This document shows positions 53,477-62,135 of a stretch of 64,000 nt of DNA, piece by piece. How positions within the stretch are numbered: position 1 is the first letter of the stretch; each line of letters begins with the position of its first letter. The position numbers and the translations under genes are program-made. The notes under the pieces are model-generated. The model saw only the letters and a program-made list of their open reading frames with translations, was not told where the DNA came from and searched no databases. This stretch comes from JAICKN01 sp036489565 (GTDB lineage Bacteria > Acidobacteriota > Terriglobia > Terriglobales > Acidobacteriaceae): positions 1 through 64,000 of the forward strand of contig DASXFN010000056.1 in NCBI GenBank assembly GCA_036489565.1. Direction: 5' to 3'.

Positions 53477-55078
53477 TTACTCCCTTGGTTGTACTGTAGG
53501 CAGCGCAACTACTTTGATGCTGCCATCTGGCTCGCGTTCCAGGGCTGGCGCATACAGGCCTAACAATTGCCTCCGCCACCACGCTCCGGTTTGGTGTTTT
53601 TCTTCCAGGCTTGTGAACCAATATTGCCAGAGCACCGCGCGGACCTGCTTTGGAGGTTGACTGGGAAAGGGATTGCCGGCAAAGAGCGAGAGTACGTTTT
53701 TATCATTGGAGAGCAGTTTGATTTCCGTGTTGGGGACAATGGGATATTCGCGCCATGAACCCAGAGAGGCGAACCATAAATTCCAGTCAAAGCGTGGCTG
53801 ATAAGGCGCGTAGATTCCCGGCGGCTGATCTAAACGCTGTGGTTTGTGGAGGAAGGAATATGGCGTCCAGTTTTCTCCGTCTGTACTGCGCTGAAATTCG
53901 ATTTCGTAGCGTCCGCGAGTCATCACGGCAAAAAGGCCATAGCGGTTCGCAATACGAAGGGGCTCAAGCGCGGTTACTGGAAAAATAGGTAAGGGCGCTC
54001 GGACAAACGTCCAGATGAGTTGCGCTGTTGTTGCGTAGAAGATCCAAGTTAAAAGTACGGCGCTTACGGCAAGTTTGATTGCTCCCCAATGTTGGCGAAG
54101 ATTGGTCCACCAAGTTTGTGTAGGCGGTTTTTCGGAGGAGCCGTCCGCAGCGGGCATTGATAGCGGCTTCCATTTTTGCGGAAGAATGCTGGCTATGGCG
54201 CGATCGTCAAGCAGCAGGACGCCCAACGCGAGAACGAGATAGTTGAGAAATGCATAGTTCGCGGTCGAGATAACGACGACCTGCCAGGCAGTGGCAATGA
54301 AAAAGCAAACAATTCTCCAGCGCCGAGGCAGAAACATCATCCAGACCAGGCCAAGCTCGAGCGCAAGCGTGGCGACAACCGTGGCGGCATGGAACCAATG
54401 AGGAAGGTGCTGCATGTACCAGCCAATCCATGTGGGTAGAGGGCCGTTTTGGTAGTACTCGTCCATGGCGGTGAAGTGGCGCCATTCGGGATCTCCGCTG
54501 AGGAGTTTGACTACGCCGGACTCGAAGTAGATACGGAACCACTCCCATTGCAGCAAGAATAGACTTGCGCGGGACGGAGGATGATCACGACCATATCCGG
54601 GGCGAAAGCCGGGAGGAGCAAACAGCAGAGAAATGATGCCAGCTTCCAGAAGCATGCCATCTGATTGGTAGCTGGAGAAATCCTGCGCAGCGCTTACAAA
54701 AGACAAGAAGCATACGAAACAGATCACCAGCGTTCCGCGTGGCCATAAATTCAGCAAGAGCAAAAGCGATGCGATCATGCCCGCCCAGCACAAACCGGTC
54801 AGCATGGCGTTCCCGCTCGACCACCAGAGCAGGGTTGGAGCGAACCATATCCGCTCCCATCCTCCGAGAGATTGTGCTACAGCCTGGAGATAATTTCCGG
54901 CGGGAAGAATTCCTTCAGGGCCGATGAGACCGCGAATTTGGAAGATGAGTGAGAAAAAAGCGGAAAAATAAATCAGGGCGAGAAGACGGAGGAATAACCA
55001 ACGCGGCAATAGACGAGCGGGCGCGCTACTCTTTCCATCGAAAAGCCAGCCGATCGGTGAGGCAACAGACCATTCCAT
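53477..55078 (-). CDS. Lipase maturation factor family membrane protein
   Basis: A 533-residue multi-pass membrane protein of the lipase maturation factor (LMF1/LMF2) family, best known from animals, where it helps fold lipoprotein lipase in the ER. It has about six membrane segments, then a soluble C-terminal domain. Family features include the phrase SGVVKLLSGDPEWRHFTAMDEYYQNGPLPTW split around KLxSGD and W-x-x-x-TAM, the late FEFQRSTDGENW-like strand and QPPGIYAPYQPRFDWNLWFASLG. A lipase that would need it is not in the window. The FAD gene follows 46 bases later. Confidence 0.88.
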   Translation of the reverse strand: MEWSVASPIGWLFDGKSSAPARLLPRWLFLRLLALIYFSAFFSLIFQIRGLIGPEGILPAGNYLQAVAQSLGGWERIWFAPTLLWWSSGNAMLTGLCWAGMIASLLLLLNLWPRGTLVICFVCFLSFVSAAQDFSSYQSDGMLLEAGIISLLFAPPGFRPGYGRDHPPSRASLFLLQWEWFRIYFESGVVKLLSGDPEWRHFTAMDEYYQNGPLPTWIGWYMQHLPHWFHAATVVATLALELGLVWMMFLPRRWRIVCFFIATAWQVVVISTANYAFLNYLVLALGVLLLDDRAIASILPQKWKPLSMPAADGSSEKPPTQTWWTNLRQHWGAIKLAVSAVLLTWIFYATTAQLIWTFVRAPLPIFPVTALEPLRIANRYGLFAVMTRGRYEIEFQRSTDGENWTPYSFLHKPQRLDQPPGIYAPYQPRFDWNLWFASLGSWREYPIVPNTEIKLLSNDKNVLSLFAGNPFPSQPPKQVRAVLWQYWFTSLEEKHQTGAWWRRQLLGLYAPALEREPDGSIKVVALPTVQPRE

Positions 55079-55128
55079 GAACGAGAGAATTATATGTTGA
55101 TATCAGCGTGCTTGCGGCAAAGACACGC

Positions 55129-56238
55129 CTATTTGACGAATGCTTCTTTATTCACTACGAACGGCATTTTTGTGAGCTCGCCACCGTAGTTGCTTTCAAG
55201 CACGTCAATTAAACCTTGAACGCAGCGTCCAGCCATGCCTCGATTGGGGTCTGGAGACAAGCGTGTTTCGAAAGTTGCACTGCCATGGTGGGGATAGAGG
55301 CGGCACCGGTCTTCGATTGCAGGGTCGCGCAAGGGCGAGTCGGCGGGCAGAGGTTCGGTGGCGTAAACATCTAAAGCGGCGCCAGCGATCCAGTTCTCTT
55401 TAAGCGCATGCGCGAGCGCGACTTCGTCAATGACGGGGCCACGCGCGGTATTTATGATCATGGCCGAAGGTTTCAGCAGCCGGAGGGTGCGTTCGTTAAA
55501 CATGTGATAGGTGGGGTTGGGGCTTTCGCTCTCGCGCAATAACGGAACGTGGAGGCTGACGAAGTCGGCCTGGCGAAGTGCGTCTTCAAACCTTACATAC
55601 TTGATCCATTGTTTGTGTACCGTGAGGCCGTGGCGATGGCGCAGATTCATGATTTCCTGGATTGCACCGGCAAATTTCTCGTTCTTGCGTCCGGCTTGAT
55701 AACAGAGAATATTCATATCAAAGCCGACGCATTTCTTGATCATCGCTTGTCCGATTCGGCCCGTGCCAATAACCGCGATGGTTTTCCCAGTCACCTCATT
55801 GCCAAGGAAAGGAAGTGATGGATGCCACGAATTCCACTGGTTTTCGCGGGTCATGCGTTCCGCCTGCCAAAGCCGCCGCGCCAGTGCTCCGAGCATGAAG
55901 AATGCGTATTCGGCGGTTGCTTCGGTAAGAACGTCGGGGGTGTTAGTAAAAGGGATTTTGTAGCGGTTGGCGTCGGCGCGATTAATGTTGTCCACGCCAA
56001 CGGAATATTGCGAGATGACTTTCAGCGTTCCTTTGCCAGCCTCGAAGACTTCGGCGTCAATCTGGTCGCGCAGGCTTGAGATAAGGCCGTCAATGCCCGA
56101 CCGAACTTTGTCGAGAATTAGGCGCTTAGGAGGTGGATCGGGGTCTGCGTACACTTCAACCTCATATCCGCGCTGTCGGAGCAGATTGAGCGCTTCGCCG
56201 AAATCGCAAGTGGCAAAGACGCGAAATTTTGGCTTCAT
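55129..56238 (-). CDS. D-2-hydroxyacid dehydrogenase
   Basis: A 369-residue NAD(P)-dependent enzyme that reduces 2-ketoacids, such as glyoxylate or hydroxypyruvate, to D-2-hydroxyacids. The NAD motif is VIGTGRIGQAM; the catalytic Arg is in INTARGP, the Glu in YATEPLP and the His in PHHGSAT. Compared with common family members it has an insert (NEKFAGAIQEIMNLRHRHGLTVHKQW, about 190-215) between the NAD motif and the next strand, of unknown effect. The ATG follows a weak ribosome site. It diverges from the aminotransferase. Confidence 0.9.
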   Translation of the reverse strand: MKPKFRVFATCDFGEALNLLRQRGYEVEVYADPDPPPKRLILDKVRSGIDGLISSLRDQIDAEVFEAGKGTLKVISQYSVGVDNINRADANRYKIPFTNTPDVLTEATAEYAFFMLGALARRLWQAERMTRENQWNSWHPSLPFLGNEVTGKTIAVIGTGRIGQAMIKKCVGFDMNILCYQAGRKNEKFAGAIQEIMNLRHRHGLTVHKQWIKYVRFEDALRQADFVSLHVPLLRESESPNPTYHMFNERTLRLLKPSAMIINTARGPVIDEVALAHALKENWIAGAALDVYATEPLPADSPLRDPAIEDRCRLYPHHGSATFETRLSPDPNRGMAGRCVQGLIDVLESNYGGELTKMPFVVNKEAFVK

Positions 56239-56375
56239 GCTTTCTTTTTACCGTGAGTGGGCGGGAACGTCCAGCGGGTAGCAGTTTTTGGGAGATGTTT
56301 TCGACCTGCCCACAATACCAGTTGTTGACGCTTCTGCCGGGTCTCCGCGCTGTGGTTCCCGTATCATGTTGACTT

Positions 56376-57551
56376 ATGTTTTCCAGGCGCACGAGTTGGA
56401 GACTTGCAGTCAACCGCTTTACAGAGGCGCAGCGGGAGTTTGCCGCGGCGGGTGGGGGAGCCCTTGATCTGACGGTGTCAAACCCTACACGGGCAGGGCT
56501 GATCGTTGATTTGACGCACGATCAGAGAGAAATTGCCAAGGCGCTGGCTGATCCAGGAATCGCCGATTACGATCCGCAGCCGAAGGGTTTGCTCGTCGCG
56601 CGGGAAAGCGTGCTCGCCTACTACCGCGAACGACGAGCCGAGGTAGATGCGGAGTCGTTGATTCTGACCACCAGCACCAGCGAAGGTTACTCGTATGTGT
56701 TTCGGTTATTGTGCGATCCCGGCGATGAGGTTCTGGTGCCGAAGCCAAGTTATCCGCTATTTGAATTTCTGGCGGACTTGCAGGATGTGAAATTGGTCCC
56801 ATATCCGCTGCTGTATGACCATGGCTGGCAGATGGATTTGCCTTCCATTGAGCGGGCAATAACAGCGCGTACACGGGCGATTGTTATGGTGCATCCGAAT
56901 AATCCCACGGGCTCGTATGTGAAGGATGATGAGCGGTCTGCGCTGAATGCTTTGTGCAGCAAGGGCGGGTTGGCGCTGATTGTGGATGAAGTGTTTTTAG
57001 ATTATCCGCTGGACCGCGAGCCGCCTGAAAGTTTTGCGACAAATAACGGAGCCCTCACGTTTACCTTGAGCGGGGTTTCCAAAATTTCCGGTTTACCGCA
57101 GATGAAATTCGCCTGGATCGCGACCAGCGGACCGCAAGACGTTGCAAACGAGGCGCTCGAGCGGCTGGAAGTGATTGCCGACACTTATTTGTCTATGAGC
57201 GCGCCGATTCAATTGGCTGCCGAGGCGATGTTGAAACAGAGAAGGCGTATTCAACCCGCGCTGCTGACACGCACGCAGGCGAACCTGCAAGAACTCGATC
57301 GGCAGCTTGCAAGGCAAAAAGGTTGTACTCGCCTGCATGTGGAGGGCGGGTGGTATGCAGTGCTACGAGTTCCCGCCACTCGAACGGATGAGGAGCTAGT
57401 AATTGACTTGCTGCGTGAGCATTCCGTGCTGGTTCATCCAGGACATTTTTATGATTTTCCGTCCGACGGATATTTGGTGGTGAGTTTGATTGGGCTGGAA
57501 GATGAATTCCGTGAAGGGATCCGGAGGTTGTTGGAATATTTGGAGAAATAA
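56376..57551 (+). CDS. PLP-dependent class I/II aminotransferase
   Basis: A 391-residue fold-type I aminotransferase. It has LTTSTSEGYSYVFRLL for the cofactor phosphate, the typical HPNNPTGS with its Asn, IVDEVFLDYPL with the Asp, and the Schiff-base Lys in TLSGVSKISGLPQMKFAW. The C-terminal small domain carries the Arg-type substrate contact near YLVVSLIGLED. The substrate is not readable; neutral or aromatic amino acids are common. The ATG has no strong ribosome site. It is convergent with the MFS gene and diverges from the hydroxyacid dehydrogenase. Confidence 0.92.
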   Translation: MFSRRTSWRLAVNRFTEAQREFAAAGGGALDLTVSNPTRAGLIVDLTHDQREIAKALADPGIADYDPQPKGLLVARESVLAYYRERRAEVDAESLILTTSTSEGYSYVFRLLCDPGDEVLVPKPSYPLFEFLADLQDVKLVPYPLLYDHGWQMDLPSIERAITARTRAIVMVHPNNPTGSYVKDDERSALNALCSKGGLALIVDEVFLDYPLDREPPESFATNNGALTFTLSGVSKISGLPQMKFAWIATSGPQDVANEALERLEVIADTYLSMSAPIQLAAEAMLKQRRRIQPALLTRTQANLQELDRQLARQKGCTRLHVEGGWYAVLRVPATRTDEELVIDLLREHSVLVHPGHFYDFPSDGYLVVSLIGLEDEFREGIRRLLEYLEK

Positions 57552-57572
57552 AATGACGGGCGGGAACGCGCG

Positions 57573-58793
57573 TCACTGACGACTGCGGCTCAGGAAATAG
57601 GCCAGCAATATGACACCGCCGACAGTTCCCAATACAACGTCAATACCCGGCATGCCGCGAGCACCCCAATGCGCGTAGCCGATGCCGTCCACTAATACCA
57701 TATATGTGACCGGAACATTGCCCAGTGAGTTAATGATGGAATATCGGGCGCTGCCGCTTTTTCCCGAACTGCCAAGAAATTCCAGCACGACGGCGGTGAA
57801 CAGCGCATAGGCCGCTCCAACTGTAAACAAAAACATCATGGTGCTTACCAGATAGACGGACGGCCGCAATGGCCCGAGCCACAGCAGAGCCAGCGTTGCT
57901 TCATTCACAATGCAGACAGTGAGGTAAGCCACGGGGGCACGTACACGAGCGGGAAGAAGTGTCGCCGCGAGCGCGCCGGCAGCCGTCAGCAGGGAACCGG
58001 CCACGCCGTTTATCCATGCGACTTGGTGACCGCTGATGTGATAATCGGCGGCCAGGCCGGGCAGAAGTTGAATCATGGCTCCGCTGCCCATGGGAAAGAT
58101 CATCGCCAGGGTGTAGGGAATGGCTTCCCAGCGGAAAAAGGTGACTTTGAACTCGCGCCAGATTCTGGTGCGGGTCTCTCGAAAAGTGCTTTCGCTAATG
58201 ACTTCCTGCTCGGGGGCGGCGAGCGCAGCCAGCGACGGCAGGGCAATCATGGCAGCCGCAAACCAGCCGAGAATTCCAAGCGAGAATCGCTCGGAGAAGA
58301 AAGCCAGTACAAACACCGCAAGGGCGCCAAAGGCCAGCGATCCGCCCTGGTAAAAGCTGCTTGCCAGGCGGCGGTTTACTTCCAGATGAATGGTCCCCAT
58401 CATTCCGCCGCAGCTGGAAACGATGAGCTGGCCCAGGCAAGCGCTCAGAAACATAAGCCCCACGGCCAATGTAGTGGCGAGGCTTGCCTGCCGAAACGCA
58501 ATGTACATGACCGCCCCAGCCGCGATTCCAGCAACCAGAAGCCAGCTACGGCGGCGGATCCAGAAATCAGTGATTGGGCTCCAAAGGAAATAGATCATCT
58601 GGGGCAAGTTCAGCAGCGCAATGATCGCTGCGCCGCGCGCCGGCCCTACACCTTGATTGCGAAGAAGGTAGGAAAGCACTCCGCCAATAATGCCGTTCGA
58701 GAGCGCTGCCATGGGCGCTATTAGCAAGCCAAACAGCCAGGGTCGTTCAGGCGCGGAAGTTGTAGCCGGCAGTGTGGTCTGGATTTCAGGCAT
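57573..58793 (-). CDS. MFS transporter
   Basis: A 406-residue major facilitator with about 12 hydrophobic segments. The N-terminal half has the RRSW-type loop (FWIRRRSWLLVAGI) after the second helix. The second half has several Gly-rich helices (NGVAGSLLTAAGALAATLLP). It resembles AmpG-type carriers loosely, with the conserved LLIAPMAALSNGIIGGVLSYLL opening, but the substrate is not readable. The ATG at 58793 is preferred over an in-frame TTG at 58817; neither has a good ribosome site. It converges with the aminotransferase. Confidence 0.85.
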   Translation of the reverse strand: MPEIQTTLPATTSAPERPWLFGLLIAPMAALSNGIIGGVLSYLLRNQGVGPARGAAIIALLNLPQMIYFLWSPITDFWIRRRSWLLVAGIAAGAVMYIAFRQASLATTLAVGLMFLSACLGQLIVSSCGGMMGTIHLEVNRRLASSFYQGGSLAFGALAVFVLAFFSERFSLGILGWFAAAMIALPSLAALAAPEQEVISESTFRETRTRIWREFKVTFFRWEAIPYTLAMIFPMGSGAMIQLLPGLAADYHISGHQVAWINGVAGSLLTAAGALAATLLPARVRAPVAYLTVCIVNEATLALLWLGPLRPSVYLVSTMMFLFTVGAAYALFTAVVLEFLGSSGKSGSARYSIINSLGNVPVTYMVLVDGIGYAHWGARGMPGIDVVLGTVGGVILLAYFLSRSRQ

Positions 58794-58998
58794 GGCCCAG
58801 AGAGTACCATGTGGCAAATCAACAGAATTTAGTTCTTAGAACCACACCTTGGTAACAGAGATCTTTCCTGTTTCGATTTCCCTTTTCCGTTGAATCTGCC
58901 GATAGATCCTCTTGGATACTCGTGTTTATAAATCGGCGAAGACTCATTTGCCGCTTTCAGATCGGAAAGCAAGTTCGCAGATAACGAACATCTCATCC

Positions 58999-61900
58999 AT
59001 GGTTCAGCACTCTAAGACGCAAGCACCGACGTTCATCAAAATACGTCGGCTCGCCCACATCGGGGGGCAATGGCGGATAGTTCCCGTCTTCTTATTGTTG
59101 CTCGTGTTCTTCCCGGCCTTGTTATCGAGACGCGTTCACGCGACCGAAGTAATAGCTCCGCTGCCCGTCCTTACGAAAACCGAGCAGGTGCACAATCTCA
59201 CGTACAGCGAGGCTTTGCGAAACTATCCCGTACACCTGCATAACGTACAGGTCCTTTATTACAATCCGGCGCTCGGAAACTTATTTGTTCTTGGCTCTGG
59301 CCACGGAGTTTACGTTGACATGCGCGGCGAGCCGGTTTTTGCATTGGAACCGGGCACCATTTTGGATGTAGAGGGAGTGACCGGTCCCGGTGGCTATGCC
59401 CCGGTTGTGGAGCATCCTTCAATACGGGAGTTGGGCTGGACCGCACTGCCAGGTGCTCCGCGCTATAGCCTCGACCACCTGCTCACCGGAATGGAAGATT
59501 GCCAATGGGTCGAAGTAGAAGGAATCGTGCGTTCAGTGGAAGACTCGAAGCACATTACTGCTTACGCGAACCAGGCTGCTTCAGGCGGAACAACGGTTTT
59601 GGTTACGCTCGCGACGGGAACAGGACGGCTGGACGTGATTGTGCGGCAGGCGGATGGGCGTGACTACCACAACTTGGTAGATGCCAAAGTGATCGTACGA
59701 GGGGTGAGTGGGCCGCGCTTCAATGACCGGCGCCAGCTTACGGGAATCCATCTCTTCACGCAAAGCCTTTCGCAATTTCAAGTACTACAACATGGGCCCG
59801 CCGACCCATTTGCTCTACCCATCCGCCATGCGGCCACAGTGATGCGATATACACCCGACGTAGCGCCTGGGCACCGCATTCGCGTGCGCGGAGTCGTGAC
59901 GGCAAACCGTGATGGACGTCTGATTTCCATCGCGGATTCCAGCCATGGCCTTTTTATTCGAACTAACAATGCGCGTGATCTGAAAGTTGGAGATTTGATT
60001 GACGTTGCCGGCTTCCCGGCCATGGGCGAATACACGCCGGTGCTGGAAGATGTGATTTACCGGAAGATTGGCACCACATCCTTGCCTCCTCCAATCGTGC
60101 TTACGGCGAATGATTTGTTCAAAGGCGCGGCGGATGCGGAACCGGTACAAGTCCATGGGCGCCTCTTAAAACAGACCCGGACAACACAGGAATTTACTCT
60201 GTTGGTTTCCGCCGACGACCACACATTTGCCGCCGTGTTACCCGGGGACGAGGCTCAGGAGCTCTCCTCACTGCGCGATGGAAGCACGCTCGAACTTACG
60301 GGCATTTGTTTTGTCGAAGTCTTTCCTGACAAAACGCCGCGCGGTGTGGTGATTCTGTTGCGTTCTCCGTCGGATGTAAGAGTGCTTCATGGGGCCCCGT
60401 GGTGGACTGCCGCACGCGCGATCGCCGTGCTGGGGATTTTGCTCGTGGTAGTGCTCGGCGCGTTGGGATGGATTGCGCTCTTGCGCCGTCGGGTTCGCCT
60501 GCAAACAGACGCACTGAAAAAAGCACGCGAGGAAGCGGCGGCTATCAACGACCTGGCGCTGGCCATGCAGGAAGTGGCAACAAAAAGAAAATTTACGGCA
60601 CGAGTTTCCGCGGCGGGTAGCGAGGAAATTGCGCAACTGGGAATTGGCTTCAACAAAATGCTCTCCGAATTGGAGGAGGGCGAACTTGCAAAAAAAGAAG
60701 CTGAAGCCCGGCTACAACAGCAGGCGGTGACCGACGAATTGACCGGACTTCCGAATCGACGCTTGTTCTCCGACCGGCTGGCACAGAGTATGGCCATCGC
60801 GCAACGAGAGCAGCGGGTGTTGGCATTGCTGTATGTGGATCTCGATGGCTTCAAGCTCGTGAATGACAGCCTCGGACATACTGTTGGCGACCTTTTGTTG
60901 GTCGAGGTTGCGCAGCGTCTCCGCTCGCGCATTCGAAAGGCAGACACACTGGCCCGCATCGGAGGGGATGAATTTACCGTGGTGCTGACGACTTTGCGCA
61001 CGCCTGAAGAGGCGGACATCGTTGCGAAAGATCTCCTCGAATCTCTTTCCCAGCAATTTATGATTGAAGGTCACGAGATCGGGATCGGGGCGAGCATTGG
61101 CTTCAGCGTTTTTCCCCGCGATGCCGCCGACCCAGTAAGTTTGCTCCAACAGGCCGACGGCGCGATGTATTCCGCCAAGCATAGCGGCAAGAACCAGGTG
61201 AAAAGCTTTACGCCAGAGCTGGGTTCTGTTACGCGCGAACGCCTGACCGTTGAAAACCAGTTACGGGGAGCGATTGCCCGGGAAGAAATTCATCTGCACT
61301 ATCAGCCGGAATTTGATGTCCTGTCGCATCGTTTAGTACGCTTTGAGGCTCTGGCGCGCTGGATCCATCCCACGTTGGGTACCATCCCTCCCACGAAATT
61401 CATTCCCATTGCGGAAGAGAGCGGATTGATCGTGACTCTGGGGGCGTATCTGCTCGAGCGAGCCTGCCGCGAAGCAATTCGATGGCAAGATATCGCGCCG
61501 TATCCTATTCAAGTCGCCGTAAACGTTTCGAGTTTGCAATTCGCAAGGCCTACCTTCGTCGAGGAAGTCGCGGAGACGCTTAAGCGCGTGGGGCTCAAGC
61601 CGGAATTGCTGCAAATTGAGCTTACTGAATCCATCATGTTGAGTGGCGCCGACCGCGCCGCCGAAACCATGAAGCAGTTGCGCGCCTTGGGGGTAAGCCT
61701 GGCGATCGACGACTTTGGCACGGGATACTCGTGCCTGAGCTACTTGCCGCGGTTGCCATTTAACACTTTGAAGATTGACCGGTCATTCGTGAATGAAATG
61801 GAATCACGCGCCGGTGCGAAGGCGATTGTGCGCTCGTTGGTTACGCTTGCCCATAGTCTGGAAATGCAGGTAATTGTGGAAGGGATTGAGACCATACAGC

Positions 61901-62103
61901 AGTTACAGGTAGTCGAGAAAATGGGTGGCAATGAAGTGCAGGGATTCCTGCTGGGTCGTCCTACGCCCGATCCCGTGTCACAGCTACGCGCACAAAAAGA
62001 ATTGTTGAAGTTTAACAACGACGCCGAAAAGCTCCAGCGCTCCCGCTCCGGACAACAACCGGATGACAATGGAAGCATGGACGATAACGAAACATTGCAG
62101 TAG
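58999..62103 (+). CDS. GGDEF-EAL protein with OB-like periplasmic repeats
   Basis: A 1034-residue membrane protein. A signal or first membrane segment (VFLLLLVFFPALLS) leads into ~430 periplasmic residues with at least three repeats of an OB-like module (VRGVVTANRDGRLISIADS, DVAGFPAMGEYTPVLE; the first repeat opens with VLTKTEQVHNLTYSEAL). Then a second membrane helix (near residues 480-500), a HAMP-like segment, a GGDEF domain with intact GGDEF (655-659) and I-site RxxD (RKAD), and an EAL domain with Glu783-Ala-Leu785, DDFGTGYSCLSYL and LKIDRSF. Both a cyclase and a phosphodiesterase look functional. The ATG at 58999 is used; an in-frame TTG at 58912 is possible. Neither has a Shine-Dalgarno. 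Confidence 0.9.
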   Translation: MVQHSKTQAPTFIKIRRLAHIGGQWRIVPVFLLLLVFFPALLSRRVHATEVIAPLPVLTKTEQVHNLTYSEALRNYPVHLHNVQVLYYNPALGNLFVLGSGHGVYVDMRGEPVFALEPGTILDVEGVTGPGGYAPVVEHPSIRELGWTALPGAPRYSLDHLLTGMEDCQWVEVEGIVRSVEDSKHITAYANQAASGGTTVLVTLATGTGRLDVIVRQADGRDYHNLVDAKVIVRGVSGPRFNDRRQLTGIHLFTQSLSQFQVLQHGPADPFALPIRHAATVMRYTPDVAPGHRIRVRGVVTANRDGRLISIADSSHGLFIRTNNARDLKVGDLIDVAGFPAMGEYTPVLEDVIYRKIGTTSLPPPIVLTANDLFKGAADAEPVQVHGRLLKQTRTTQEFTLLVSADDHTFAAVLPGDEAQELSSLRDGSTLELTGICFVEVFPDKTPRGVVILLRSPSDVRVLHGAPWWTAARAIAVLGILLVVVLGALGWIALLRRRVRLQTDALKKAREEAAAINDLALAMQEVATKRKFTARVSAAGSEEIAQLGIGFNKMLSELEEGELAKKEAEARLQQQAVTDELTGLPNRRLFSDRLAQSMAIAQREQRVLALLYVDLDGFKLVNDSLGHTVGDLLLVEVAQRLRSRIRKADTLARIGGDEFTVVLTTLRTPEEADIVAKDLLESLSQQFMIEGHEIGIGASIGFSVFPRDAADPVSLLQQADGAMYSAKHSGKNQVKSFTPELGSVTRERLTVENQLRGAIAREEIHLHYQPEFDVLSHRLVRFEALARWIHPTLGTIPPTKFIPIAEESGLIVTLGAYLLERACREAIRWQDIAPYPIQVAVNVSSLQFARPTFVEEVAETLKRVGLKPELLQIELTESIMLSGADRAAETMKQLRALGVSLAIDDFGTGYSCLSYLPRLPFNTLKIDRSFVNEMESRAGAKAIVRSLVTLAHSLEMQVIVEGIETIQQLQVVEKMGGNEVQGFLLGRPTPDPVSQLRAQKELLKFNNDAEKLQRSRSGQQPDDNGSMDDNETLQ

Positions 62104-62135
62104 CATTCGCACTTCTCTTGCTTCTTGCCCAGGCT

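Noticed and set aside
58023..58724. 233-residue rightward open frame
   Set aside because: Antisense to the MFS transporter; very rich in Arg, Gly and Gln as expected for a shadow of membrane helices.
57573..58793. AmpG-type muropeptide permease
   Set aside because: The opening resembles AmpG loosely, but key conservation was not evident and it is not close to nagZ/anmK; left as MFS of unknown substrate.
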